Origin: Clostridia bacterium
GTDB taxonomy: Bacteria > Bacillota_A > Clostridia > Christensenellales > Aristaeellaceae
Direction of reading: 5' to 3'
Length of the DNA stretch: 52,013 nucleotides
Assembly (NCBI GenBank): GCA_017509065.1
Contig: JAFWQM010000028.1
Span: forward strand, 1 to 52,013
Part shown: in pieces, positions 10,508-18,727 of the stretch
Numbering within the stretch: position 1 is the stretch's first letter
How the letters are laid out: each line of letters begins with the position of its first letter
Made by a program: the position numbers and the translations under genes
Notes under the pieces: model-generated
Told to the model about the DNA's origin: nothing
Database searches by the model: none
What the model saw: only the letters and a program-made list of their open reading frames with translations

Positions 10508-11890
10508 ATGCTGTTTTCAAGCCTTTCTTTCCTGCTTTACTTTTTGCCTCCTGTCATTCTGATTCATCTGTTCCTGCCCAAACGGCTGCAAAATCCGTTT
10601 TTGTTTTTTGCCAGCTTGTTTTTTTATGCCTGGGGAGACGCCCGGTTCGTGCCGCTGTTCTTCGGCTTGCTGATCGCGGACTGGGGCTGCGGCGTGCTGC
10701 TGGAAAAAGCGGAGAAACTGGGAATGCGGAAATGCCTGCTGGCGCTTGGCATCATGGCCAATATGGGTGCCCTGTTCCTGTGGAAATATATGGGGTTTAT
10801 AGCGGGCGTTCTGCGGGACGTATTGGGCGTAAGCTTTTCTCTTGAAGCTTGGTTTTCGCCGGGCACGCTGCCCCTGGGCATCAGCTTTTTTACGTTCCAA
10901 GCCACAGGATATTTGGTGGACGTATACCGAAAAAAAACAGCCAGTGAAAAGAATCTGTTTTCCTTCGGCACGTTTCTGTTCATGTTTCCCCAATTGATCG
11001 CCGGGCCGATCGTGCGCTATTCCGATTTATCCAAAGCCCTCCATGAAAAGCGAAGGCAGGACAGCGCGGCCCTGGAAGCGGGCATGGCGCTGTTCATCGG
11101 GGGACTTGCGGCCAAGGCGCTGCTTGCAAATCCGCTTGGCGCGTTCGCTGAGGAAATGCGGAAGCTGATGGAAGCGGACACGCTCTGTGCGTGTCTCTAT
11201 ATGCTGTGCTACAGCCTGCAGATTTACTTCGATTTTCTGGGCTATTCCGTGATGGCGGTGGGCATGGGAAGGATGCTCGGCTTTTCCTTCCCCCGGAATT
11301 TCAACCATCCTTACGCCGCGTCCTCTGTCACGGATTTCTGGCGGCGCTGGCATATCACGCTGAGCGGGTGGTTCCGGGATTACGTGTATATCCCTCTGGG
11401 CGGCAACCGGCGGGGCACGGGAATAACGCTCCTGAACATGCTCACGGTCTGGACGCTCACAGGCTTCTGGCATGGGGCCAGCTGGGAATTCATCCTGTGG
11501 GGCCTTTGGTATTTCGTAACGCTCACTTTGGACAAATACCTGCTGGAGAGGCTGAAAGCGCCCGGCGTATTACGGCGGCTGTTCATGTATTTCTGCGTGG
11601 GCATTGGCTGGATGATGTTCAGCGCCAACGGCGCGCAGAATATTCTGCCCATGCTCGGCAGTCTGGTCACATGCCGTTGGGAAGGCCATGCCTTGTTCTG
11701 GCTGCGTGAGATGGCTCCGCTACTGGCTGTGTCTGCGCTGTGCTGTGTTCCCGTTATCGTGGAAGGCGCGAAAAAGCTGATCAGGCGCTTTACCGGCCTT
11801 CGGTTTGCGGTCATGCTTGCGCTGCTGCTTCTGAGCCTCGCGGCGCTGACGAAAAGCTCCTACAATCCCTTTCTCTATTTTCGGTTTTAA
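10508..11890 (+). CDS. MBOAT family O-acyltransferase (AlgI/DltB-like)
   Basis: A 460-residue polytopic membrane O-acyltransferase of the AlgI/PatA type, which moves acyl groups across the membrane for transfer to an exported polymer. The family core is clear: FWRRWHITLSGWFRDYVYIP around residues 277-296 and the conserved histidine in FWHGASWEFILWG near 321. The start follows AAAGGAGG at a good distance. It heads a tight four-gene group with a DHHW protein, a GDSL-like lipoprotein and a DUF4358-like lipoprotein, suggesting surface polysaccharide or wall polymer O-acetylation. The acceptor polymer is unknown. Confidence 0.9.
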   Translation: MLFSSLSFLLYFLPPVILIHLFLPKRLQNPFLFFASLFFYAWGDARFVPLFFGLLIADWGCGVLLEKAEKLGMRKCLLALGIMANMGALFLWKYMGFIAGVLRDVLGVSFSLEAWFSPGTLPLGISFFTFQATGYLVDVYRKKTASEKNLFSFGTFLFMFPQLIAGPIVRYSDLSKALHEKRRQDSAALEAGMALFIGGLAAKALLANPLGAFAEEMRKLMEADTLCACLYMLCYSLQIYFDFLGYSVMAVGMGRMLGFSFPRNFNHPYAASSVTDFWRRWHITLSGWFRDYVYIPLGGNRRGTGITLLNMLTVWTLTGFWHGASWEFILWGLWYFVTLTLDKYLLERLKAPGVLRRLFMYFCVGIGWMMFSANGAQNILPMLGSLVTCRWEGHALFWLREMAPLLAVSALCCVPVIVEGAKKLIRRFTGLRFAVMLALLLLSLAALTKSSYNPFLYFRF

Positions 11891-11905
11891 GGAGGCGCGC
11901 GTGGA

Positions 11906-12994
11906 ATGAAAAAATCGCCTCTGTTCGTTGTATCCATGGCGCTGCTGCTCCTGCTGCTGGCGGGCCAGTGGCTGCTGCCGCGGCGCGAGTTCAGTGAAAT
12001 GGAAAACCGCGTGCTGTCCAAGCCACCGGAGGTTTCGCTTTCCTCCCTGACCAACGGCCGGTGGGCAGACCGTTTTGAATCCTTCACCGCGGATCAGATC
12101 CCCATCCGGGACGCTTTCGTTTCCCTGTACATGACCATGGAGGCGGGCATGGGCCGAAGGATGATAAACAGCGTGCTGCTGGGGAAGGACGGGCGGCTGT
12201 TTGACCGGACGGACGGCTACAGCGAGCGCAATGTGCGCCTCAACGCCGCTGCGCTCACCGACCTTTCAGAGCAGACCGGCGTCCCCGCCTATCTGCTGGC
12301 GGTTCCCTCCGCCGCGCTGGTTTATGCCGACGCTGTTCCCGCTTATGCGCCTGTCGCCGACGAAAGCGCGCTGCTTGACGCGGCGGGGCAGGAAACGACG
12401 CTGCTTCCGCTTACGGCTTCGCTATGCGGAACGAGGGGCTGCGGGGATCTTTATTACCACACCGACCACCACTGGAACATGTCGGGCACCCAAGTGGGCT
12501 ATCAGGTCGTCTGCCAGGCGCTGGGCCTTTCGCCGCTGCCGGTGGATACGCTCACGGAACCGCTGCCCTTTTATGGCAGCTTCCACGCCCGCTGTCCCCT
12601 GCCCTGGCAGCAGCCGGACGCGTTTTCCTACGCCGATGTGTCCGGCATCCGGCTGATCGCCGACGGCGAGGAAAAAGAGGGACTCGCGGATGAAAGCCAG
12701 CTGCAGAAGCGCGACCGGTACGCCGCCCTGCTTTACGGCAATCACGGCCTGCTGGAGCTGGTCAACGACGCCCAACCCGCGGGCACGCTGTTTGTGATCA
12801 AGGATTCTTTTGCCAACTCCCTGCTGCCGCTGCTGGCCCGGCATTATCACCGCGTCGTGGCTATCGATGCGCGGTATTATACCGGGAATGTCGTGGATGA
12901 AGTGAAGATATGTGGAGGAGAAGTGATCTTATGCGTCAACGGCCTGTCGTCCCTGGCTTCAAGCCGCAATTTGTCTTTGCTGGACGGGTTATGA
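11906..12994 (+). CDS. DHHW family (AlgX/AlgJ-like) secreted O-acetylation protein
   Basis: A 362-residue protein with an N-terminal membrane anchor (residues about 5-23) and an extracellular SGNH-like domain of the DHHW family. Visible signatures are YYHTDHHWNMSG near residue 185, which carries the Asp-His pair, and VIKDSFANSLLPLLARHY, typical of the C-terminal part. Such proteins work with MBOAT partners to acetylate exported glycans. Its AAGGAGG overlaps the MBOAT stop codon, indicating coupled translation. The nucleophilic residue was not assigned with certainty. Confidence 0.85.
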   Translation: MKKSPLFVVSMALLLLLLAGQWLLPRREFSEMENRVLSKPPEVSLSSLTNGRWADRFESFTADQIPIRDAFVSLYMTMEAGMGRRMINSVLLGKDGRLFDRTDGYSERNVRLNAAALTDLSEQTGVPAYLLAVPSAALVYADAVPAYAPVADESALLDAAGQETTLLPLTASLCGTRGCGDLYYHTDHHWNMSGTQVGYQVVCQALGLSPLPVDTLTEPLPFYGSFHARCPLPWQQPDAFSYADVSGIRLIADGEEKEGLADESQLQKRDRYAALLYGNHGLLELVNDAQPAGTLFVIKDSFANSLLPLLARHYHRVVAIDARYYTGNVVDEVKICGGEVILCVNGLSSLASSRNLSLLDGL

Positions 12995-13686
12995 TCTGCC
13001 TGGCGCTTGCGCTGTGCCTGACGGTTTCGGCCTGCGCTGAAGAAATCGTCGGCTGGTCGAATCCCCTGGTTCCTCCGCCTTACCCGCCGGAGCATGAACC
13101 CGCCGGAGACGATTACTTTGAGGACGCGGTGTTCCTGGGTGATTCCATTATGGAAAACATCGAGATGCTGGATCTGTTCCCGACCGCGAACTTTGTCACG
13201 CTTGTCGGTATGAGCCCCATTTCCATGGACAAAAAGCTGTTCCTGCTCCAAAAGGAAGACCGTTGGGTGACGGCTTACGATATGATCAACCTGTACTCTC
13301 ACAAAAAAATCTTTATCTTCCTGGGCAGCAACGCCTTGGATCATAAAACATACGAGGGCACACTTGGCGATTACAGGGTCATGATGGAGCGGATGATTCA
13401 TGAATACCCGGACACGGTTTTTTATCTCCTGTGCCCCACGTCCCCCAACCGCGCGCGGGTCAAAAAGGACGGGCTGGATATCAGGCGGTACTGGCGTTTC
13501 CGGGAAGGGCTGATGGCGCTGGCGGAGGAAATGCAGGTGTACTTCCTGGACGCTTTTATCTTAGTGGCCGATGAGGATGGCTATCTGAGCGAAGAATACG
13601 CCGCGCCGGACGGCTTTCATCTGAAAGTTGAAGGGTCGAAGCTGATTGAACAGCTGGTGCGCACTCATACAGTGGATGTTGAGTAA
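12931..13686 (+). CDS. GDSL/SGNH-like secreted lipoprotein
   Basis: A 251-residue exported SGNH-hydrolase-like protein. Block I GDSIMEN near residue 70, GSNAL near 132 (block III-like, Asn replaced in the usual GxND context) and DGFHLK near 227 (catalytic Asp-x-x-His) are visible. The ATG at 12931 is preferred: GGAGGAG lies 10 bases before it and the product gets a basic n-region before the hydrophobic core, ending in a VSAC lipobox. An ATG at 12991, in an ATGA overlap with the DHHW gene, is the alternative. The overlap with the DHHW gene is 64 bases. It probably deacetylates or transfers acyl groups on the same polymer. Confidence 0.75.
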   Translation: MRQRPVVPGFKPQFVFAGRVMICLALALCLTVSACAEEIVGWSNPLVPPPYPPEHEPAGDDYFEDAVFLGDSIMENIEMLDLFPTANFVTLVGMSPISMDKKLFLLQKEDRWVTAYDMINLYSHKKIFIFLGSNALDHKTYEGTLGDYRVMMERMIHEYPDTVFYLLCPTSPNRARVKKDGLDIRRYWRFREGLMALAEEMQVYFLDAFILVADEDGYLSEEYAAPDGFHLKVEGSKLIEQLVRTHTVDVE

Positions 13687-13707
13687 GAGTTTGAAAGGAA
13701 CATAACG

Positions 13708-14184
13708 ATGGAAAACAAAAGAATCAGGCTGTTCTGCCTCATCGCACTGCTGTGCCTGCTGTGCGGATGCGCTGCGAAGGAGCAGCCCGCCGTGATCAGC
13801 AAGACCTGCGCGGAGCTCGCGGACGCTGTCGCCGCCTCCGCTTCGTTTCAGGAGATGGCGGACGCAAACGCCAAGTATCTCGCAAAGCACCTGCTGGTGG
13901 AAACGGACGATCTGGACGACTGGTGCCTCCGCATGGACAACACCCGCGCCACTCCGGAGATGATCTGTATCCTCAAGGTCAAGCAAAGCGTCGACCGGGT
14001 CGCGGTCAAAAAAGCGCTGGAAGCCTACCGGACCGAACAGCTGGGTGTGTACCGGGATTATCAGCCCGATCAGGTATTCAAGCTGGAAAACGCCCGGGTG
14101 TTGGAAAACGGCGCGTATCTTGCGCTGCTTGTTTCCCCGGATGCGGACAAGACGGCCGCCGCGCTGGGAGCTGGATGGAAATAA
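13708..14184 (+). CDS. DUF4358-like lipoprotein
   Basis: A 158-residue lipoprotein with a lipobox-like LCGC at residues 18-21. The mature part resembles the DUF4358 family, whose members commonly sit with MBOAT/DHHW/GDSL genes in Clostridia; this assignment is from memory of the family pattern. It has no recognised enzymatic motif. The start follows AAAGGA. It is the last gene of the surface O-acylation group and is followed by a terminator-like hairpin. Confidence 0.65.
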   Translation: MENKRIRLFCLIALLCLLCGCAAKEQPAVISKTCAELADAVAASASFQEMADANAKYLAKHLLVETDDLDDWCLRMDNTRATPEMICILKVKQSVDRVAVKKALEAYRTEQLGVYRDYQPDQVFKLENARVLENGAYLALLVSPDADKTAAALGAGWK

Positions 14185-14201
14185 CTCTTTTTACGCTGTA
14201 C

Positions 14202-14232
14202 GCATATTCTTTCTGTCCTCCGCGCATACTAT
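14202..14232 (+). promoter_or_regulatory. Possible sigma-E-type sporulation promoter
   Basis: GCATATT at 14202-14208 and CATACTAT at 14225-14232 resemble the sigma-E elements (ATA, 16-18 bases, CATACANT) with one -10 mismatch and 18 bases between the ATA and CATA cores. Transcription would begin near 14239, leaving about 24 bases before the ATG at 14263. The short motifs could also occur by chance. Confidence 0.35.
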
Positions 14233-14261
14233 GGAAAGAAATAACAACGCGGAGGTTTTTT
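14217..14261 (+). terminator. Terminator-like hairpin whose 3' arm contains the next gene's ribosome site
   Basis: CCTCCGCG at 14217-14224 pairs perfectly with CGCGGAGG at 14248-14255 and is followed by TTTTTT. The loop is 23 bases, long for an efficient terminator. The GGAGG of the 3' arm is also the Shine-Dalgarno site of the Myb-like gene, so read-through transcripts would hide it, while a transcript starting near 14239 would not. Confidence 0.5.
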
Positions 14262-14262
14262 C

Positions 14263-15036
14263 ATGGAACAGACCGTGCATATGACCCACAACGGCTGGAG
14301 CCGGGAGGAAGCGGATTTATTGCTGAAAGAAGTGCGGGAAGCGTCGGAAAAAGGCGCGCCGCTGCGCGCGGTGTTTGGGCGCATGGGGGAGGAACTTGGA
14401 CGCAAGCCGAACAGCGTACGGAATTATTATTATATGCAGCTGCGCGACCAGGACGGAGGGGCCTGCAAACGCGCCGCGCCGTTTGAAACGTTTTCCGATG
14501 AAGAAATCCAGGACCTGCTTCGCCATGTGCTGGCGGCCAAAGGTGAAGGCCAGTCGGTGCGGGCGTCGGTGATGGACCTGTCTCACGGCGATAAAACGCT
14601 GATGCTGCGCTACCAGAACAAATACCGGGCTCTGCTGCGCAAGCGGCCCGATCTGATTGAGGAAATATGTCAGGAACTGCGGGACGCGGGCAAGCCCTGC
14701 CCGGACATGACCGTGACCATCCGGCCCATCCCGCCGTCCGAAAAAGCGTTTTCCCACGAGCAGAACGCCGACCCAGACGCCCAGGCGATTCTGAGCGGCA
14801 TGAACGCCCTGCTGCGGAGGGCGTCCAGAAACGACGCGACGGAAAAAGACCGCTTGAAGGTACAGCGGGATTTGCTGATGATGCGGCTGGAGGATCTGCA
14901 ATTGGCGGTGAAAGCCGCCGTCACGGACTGCAAGGATTTCCTGGGCTATCCGTCCGAGGAACGCCCCGCGCTGCTGCCTGCATTCTGCGACGCCATGGCG
15001 GGGCATATCGCCCGGCTGGAATCCGTTTCGGGATAA
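14263..15036 (+). CDS. Myb/SANT-like DNA-binding protein (RsfA-like)
   Basis: A 257-residue protein with tandem Myb/SANT-like helical repeats. The first (about residues 10-60) has the pattern W..EEADLLLKEV...G..L...GRMGEELGRKPNSVRNYYY. The second (about 75-130) has F.DEEIQDLLRHVL.....G.SV....D.S.G...LMLRYQNKYR. The rest is helical with a likely coiled segment at 190-220. The B. subtilis relative RsfA is a prespore regulator, which fits a spore former, but this gene's target is unknown. The start has GGAGG 7 bases upstream. Confidence 0.65.
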   Translation: MEQTVHMTHNGWSREEADLLLKEVREASEKGAPLRAVFGRMGEELGRKPNSVRNYYYMQLRDQDGGACKRAAPFETFSDEEIQDLLRHVLAAKGEGQSVRASVMDLSHGDKTLMLRYQNKYRALLRKRPDLIEEICQELRDAGKPCPDMTVTIRPIPPSEKAFSHEQNADPDAQAILSGMNALLRRASRNDATEKDRLKVQRDLLMMRLEDLQLAVKAAVTDCKDFLGYPSEERPALLPAFCDAMAGHIARLESVSG

Positions 15037-15057
15037 ACACGAAAAAACTGTTTTTTA

Positions 15058-15086
15058 TTGACAGAACAGGCATTTCCTTTTATAAT
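15058..15086 (+). promoter_or_regulatory. Consensus sigma-A promoter for hisS
   Basis: TTGACA at 15058-15063 and TATAAT at 15081-15086 with exactly 17 bases between them: a perfect match to the housekeeping consensus. Transcription should start near 15093, about 75 bases before the hisS start codon. Confidence 0.85.
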
Positions 15087-15121
15087 GAATTAGCCTATCC
15101 GGGCAAGTACACCGCGAATTC

Positions 15122-15152
15122 CGCCCATGCGCATGGCATGGGCGTATTTTTT
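15122..15152 (+). terminator. Intrinsic terminator/attenuator in the hisS leader
   Basis: CGCCCATGC (15122-15130) pairs with GCATGGGCG (15136-15144) around a 5-base loop and is followed by TATTTTTT, directly before the hisS AAGGAGG site. Only about 30 bases of leader precede it, too short for a T-box. It is either an attenuator of unknown trigger or a terminator that must be read through for hisS expression. Confidence 0.7.
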
Positions 15153-15166
15153 AAGGAGGAAACACA

Positions 15167-16432
15167 ATGCTGACGCAAGCGCCCAAGGGCACAAGAGATA
15201 TGCTCCCGCAGGACGCCTACCTGTGGCAATGGATCGAGCAAAAGGAACGGGAGGCCGCGGCCAAAGCGGGCTACCGGGAGATCAGGACGCCCGTGTTCGA
15301 GCATACCGAGCTGTTTCTGCGCGGCGTGGGGGACACCACGGACATCGTGCAGAAGGAAATGTATACCTTCAAGGACAAGGGCGAGCGCTCCATCACCTTG
15401 AAGCCCGAGGGCACCGCCGGGGCCGTGCGCGCTTTTATTGAAAACCACCTGTTCCAGGACGCGCTGCCCTGCAAGGTGTATTATTTGAACGCGCCCATTT
15501 TCCGCTATGAGAACCCCCAGAGCGGCAGGCTCCGCGAGCATCACCAGTTTGGCATGGAGTGCTTCGGCGGCAAGGAGCCGACGGTGGAAGCGGAACTGAT
15601 TTCCACCTTGTTCGGCTTCCTGACTGGGCTGGGCCTCAAAAACCTGTGCGTGCATATCAACTCCATCGGCTGCCCGGAATGCCGGCCGGTGTACCACCAG
15701 AAGCTAAAGGAATATTTGGGCGAGCGCATCCACGAAATGTGCCCCACCTGCCAGGAGCGCTTCCAGAAAAACCCCCTGCGCATCCTGGATTGCAAGGAAG
15801 AAAAGTGCAAGGCCATCGTGAAGGACGCGCCGGTGATTCTGGACTGCCTGTGCGACGAATGCAAGGAACACTTTGCCCAGTTGCAGGCGCTTCTGAACGC
15901 CCGGAACATCCCCTTTGAAATCGACTCCCACATCGTGCGCGGCCTGGATTACTATACCAAGACCGTGTTCGAGATCATCATGCAGGCGGGCCGGGAGGGC
16001 CTGGCCCTATGCGGCGGCGGGCGGTACGACGGCCTGGTGGAGCAGCTCGGCGGCCCCGCCACCCCGGCGGCGGGCTTCGGTATCGGTGCGGAGCGGATTC
16101 TGATGGAGCTGAAAAATCAAAACCTGCTGCCCGATATGCCCTCCACCACCGACGTGTACGTGGCGAACCTGGGCGCTGACATGAAGATTCCCGCTTTCAC
16201 CTTTGCCCAGAACCTACGGGATTTGGGCGTCAAAGCGGACTGCGACCTGGCGGGGCGTTCCCTCAAAGCCCAGTTCAAATTTGCGGATAAGATCGGCGCG
16301 CGCTATGTCGTCCTCGTCGGCGGCGAGGAATATGAGCGCGGCACCGTGAAGCTGCGCGATATGCAGACCAAGGAAGAAAAGGAACTGCCGGTGGACACCG
16401 CGGCGGAGGAGATCAAAAGTATTATAGGTTGA
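15167..16432 (+). CDS. hisS: Histidyl-tRNA synthetase
   Basis: A class II aminoacyl-tRNA synthetase that charges tRNA-His. The 421-residue length is normal. Visible are the ARGT/KGTRDMLP start region, motif 1-2 sequences (LKPEGTAGAVRAF near residue 82), GLDYYTKTVFE, the histidine-binding GGGRYDGLVEQLGG near 283, motif 3 GFGIGAERI, and the C-terminal anticodon-binding domain. The ATG follows TAAGGAGG. It is separated from aspS, its usual neighbour, by an AT-rich orphan gene. Confidence 0.97.
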   Translation: MLTQAPKGTRDMLPQDAYLWQWIEQKEREAAAKAGYREIRTPVFEHTELFLRGVGDTTDIVQKEMYTFKDKGERSITLKPEGTAGAVRAFIENHLFQDALPCKVYYLNAPIFRYENPQSGRLREHHQFGMECFGGKEPTVEAELISTLFGFLTGLGLKNLCVHINSIGCPECRPVYHQKLKEYLGERIHEMCPTCQERFQKNPLRILDCKEEKCKAIVKDAPVILDCLCDECKEHFAQLQALLNARNIPFEIDSHIVRGLDYYTKTVFEIIMQAGREGLALCGGGRYDGLVEQLGGPATPAAGFGIGAERILMELKNQNLLPDMPSTTDVYVANLGADMKIPAFTFAQNLRDLGVKADCDLAGRSLKAQFKFADKIGARYVVLVGGEEYERGTVKLRDMQTKEEKELPVDTAAEEIKSIIG

Positions 16433-16581
16433 AAGACTGAGTTACGGATAGATTTATTCTTTTATAACTGCTGAGTCAAGATGACAGTAAAAGTGAGAGA
16501 CTCTTCCAAACAGCTGTTACGTTATTTTGAGAAAGTTTGAATAAAGAAACGGTTCATTTTTTCAGAGAAGGAGAAGCATAT

Positions 16582-17226
16582 ATGATAAAGAGAAGTGTTT
16601 TATTTATCGTCATAATACTGTTGTGTTTATTTACTATTCAAAGCAATTGTGAAATGACTGAATTTTTATTTCGCAATGGAGTAGCATTTGGTGACACATC
16701 AGAAATAGTTAAAGAAAAGGAAGGCCTTCCAAGTAACTATTATATGCGCAATTCATATTTGACAATAGAGGATCTCAAACTATCTGGAATACCCGATTCG
16801 ACTTTAGCTTATGTATTTAAATATAATAAACTGTCAGCCATCTATATAAAATATAATGAAGACAAAAATATTAATAGAGGAGATGAAGAATCATCTAATG
16901 AAGAATATGACATCATAAATGATGGATTGACAAAAAAGTATGGTGCACCAGTTCCAAATGAGCAAGTTGTTAGCTATCCTAATGGAAATTTGGATTTGTA
17001 TAATAAAGTAGATGATGAGAAGGAATTACTTCGTCATAATCAGTATATTGTTTATACAAATAATGGAAAGAAAGTAGTTATTGATCATATTCTATATTCT
17101 TGTATTGTTTATAACGAGTGGAAATATCTTGATAGTGATGGCCATAAAGTATTCAGACATTATCTGACTTATTTATATCTTAATATAAATGATGGTGTAG
17201 ATGAAGTGGTTGGTAACGATTTATAA
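16582..17226 (+). CDS. AT-rich secreted protein of unknown function
   Basis: A 214-residue product starting at the ATG at 16582, which has a GAAGGAG site 8 bases upstream; the frame is open a further 15 codons. Residues 1-24 form a signal peptide or membrane anchor (KRS followed by VLFIVIILLCLFTI). The rest is soluble, Asn/Tyr/Lys/Asp-rich and matches no family I recognise. Base composition is strikingly different: by eye near 30% GC against about 60% around it, with A/T-ending codons throughout. The low-GC tract runs from about 16440 to 17260, filling the space between hisS and aspS, so recent transfer is likely. Confidence 0.75.
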   Translation: MIKRSVLFIVIILLCLFTIQSNCEMTEFLFRNGVAFGDTSEIVKEKEGLPSNYYMRNSYLTIEDLKLSGIPDSTLAYVFKYNKLSAIYIKYNEDKNINRGDEESSNEEYDIINDGLTKKYGAPVPNEQVVSYPNGNLDLYNKVDDEKELLRHNQYIVYTNNGKKVVIDHILYSCIVYNEWKYLDSDGHKVFRHYLTYLYLNINDGVDEVVGNDL

Positions 17227-17264
17227 TAATACTAACATTGTTTTTTGAAAGGAGTTTTACACAC

Positions 17265-18554
17265 ATGAAACGTACCTTGATCGCAAACGTGGTCTGCGGC
17301 GAAAACAACAAGATTCAGGGGTTCGTGGAGAACCTGCGGAACAAGCGCACCATGGCTTTCCTGGTGATCCGCGACCACAGCGGACGCTTACAGGTAACGA
17401 TTGAAAAGGAAAAGCACCCCGACCTGGCGGCCATCGTTGACCAGCTGACGGTGGAAAGCGTCGTCACCTGCATCGGCCCCGTGGTGGAAAACAGCTATGT
17501 GAAGATGGGCGGCAAGGAAATGCTGCCGGAGGAAATGGAAATCCTGTCCATTGCCGAACCGCTGCCCCTCACCAAGGACGCGGCCATCGACAGCCGCATG
17601 GATTACCGGTGGGTGGACCTGCGCAGCGACAAAAACACCCTGATCTTCAAGGCTCAGACCGAGCTGGTGGGGGCTATGCGGGAATATTGCCTCGGCAAGA
17701 ATTTCATGGAAATTCACACCCCGAAGCTGATCGGCGCGGCCAGCGAATCCGGCTCCGACGTGTTCGAGCTCAAATACTTTGACCGGAAAGCCTACCTTTC
17801 CCAGAGCCCCCAGTTCTACAAGCAGATGGCCATGGCTGCGGGCTTTGACCGCATCTTTGAGGTCGGCCCCGTGTTCCGCGCCGAAAAGAGCTTCACCAAC
17901 AAGCACGCCACCGAATTCACGGGCTTCGACGTGGAAATGAGCTACATCACCTCCTTCCGGGACGTGATGGCCTTTGAAGCCGAGCTGCTGCAATACGCCC
18001 TGAAACGCGTTCAGGAAAAGTACGGCGACCAGATCAAGGAACTGTACGGCCTGGACACTGTCGTTCCCACGCTGCCCTTCCCGGAAATGAAGCTGGCCGA
18101 CGTGTACAAGGAACTGGAAGAACGCTACGGCTACACCGTGGAGGACAGCGAGAAGAACGACCTGACCACCGACGCCGAGCACCTCTGCGCCAAGCTGAGC
18201 ATGGACAAGTTCGGCCATGAATTCCTGTTCGTCACCGACTACGGCCCCGAAAAGCGCGCCTTCTACCATATGCGCGACGAACACGGGATGCCCCTGGGCT
18301 ACGACCTCATCTGGCGCGGCACCGAAATCACCACCGGCGCCCAGCGCGAGCACCGCTACGAGCAGCTTCGCAAGCAGGCCGACGAAAAGGGCCTGGGCGA
18401 GGACGTGAAGTTCTACATGGACTTCTTCCGATACGGCTGCCCGCCCCACGGCGGCTTTGGCCTGGGCGTTGACCGCCTGACCATGCTGCTGCTGGGTCTT
18501 AGCATCAAGGAAGTCATGTTCCTGTTCCGCGGGCCGAACCGGATCACGCCGTAA
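17265..18554 (+). CDS. aspS: Aspartyl-tRNA synthetase, archaeal/eukaryotic type
   Basis: Charges tRNA-Asp, and possibly tRNA-Asn if non-discriminating. The ATG at 17265 follows AAAGGAG; the 429-residue product is the length of archaeal-type AspRS rather than the roughly 590 of the bacterial enzyme, and the GAD insertion domain is absent. It has an N-terminal OB anticodon domain (about 1-100), ESGSDVFELKYFDRKAYLSQ near 165, motif 2 FRAEKSFTNKHATEFTGFDVE, and motif 3 GGFGLGVDRLTMLLLG. The ending FRGPNRITP is typical of the family. Discrimination cannot be decided from sequence alone. Confidence 0.9.
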   Translation: MKRTLIANVVCGENNKIQGFVENLRNKRTMAFLVIRDHSGRLQVTIEKEKHPDLAAIVDQLTVESVVTCIGPVVENSYVKMGGKEMLPEEMEILSIAEPLPLTKDAAIDSRMDYRWVDLRSDKNTLIFKAQTELVGAMREYCLGKNFMEIHTPKLIGAASESGSDVFELKYFDRKAYLSQSPQFYKQMAMAAGFDRIFEVGPVFRAEKSFTNKHATEFTGFDVEMSYITSFRDVMAFEAELLQYALKRVQEKYGDQIKELYGLDTVVPTLPFPEMKLADVYKELEERYGYTVEDSEKNDLTTDAEHLCAKLSMDKFGHEFLFVTDYGPEKRAFYHMRDEHGMPLGYDLIWRGTEITTGAQREHRYEQLRKQADEKGLGEDVKFYMDFFRYGCPPHGGFGLGVDRLTMLLLGLSIKEVMFLFRGPNRITP

Positions 18555-18556
18555 GA

Positions 18557-18651
18557 GAGTTAGGAGTGAGGAGTTGTATTTTGCTGATGCTTTACAGCGT
18601 TGTATTTCGGTATAAATCTGTAAACATTCTAAAACTCCTCACTCCTAACTC
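18557..18651. repeat. 19-bp perfect inverted repeat around a 57-base loop
   Basis: Arms at 18557-18575 and 18633-18651 are exact reverse complements of the TTAGGAGTGAGG type. The element fills the aspS-asp23 gap and resembles the repeats at 921-955. It has no T tract after the second arm, so it is not an ordinary terminator. It is more likely a small mobile or duplicated repeat. Confidence 0.65.
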
Positions 18652-18668
18652 CTTACTTCATATAATGG

Positions 18669-18697
18669 TTGCCAAACGCCCGAAAATCTGTTATACT
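18669..18697 (+). promoter_or_regulatory. Putative sigma-A promoter for the Asp23 operon
   Basis: TTGCCA at 18669-18674 and TATACT at 18692-18697 with 17-base spacing. The start site would be near 18704, leaving about 24 bases including the AAGGAGG site before asp23. Four of six -35 and five of six -10 bases fit the consensus. Confidence 0.65.
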
Positions 18698-18727
18698 GAG
18701 GTATCCTTGTAAGGAGGTGTTTTTCGC

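Noticed and set aside
15037..15166. T-box riboswitch before hisS
   Set aside because: The leader from the consensus promoter is only about 75 bases, and no stem I specifier loop or T-box sequence is present.
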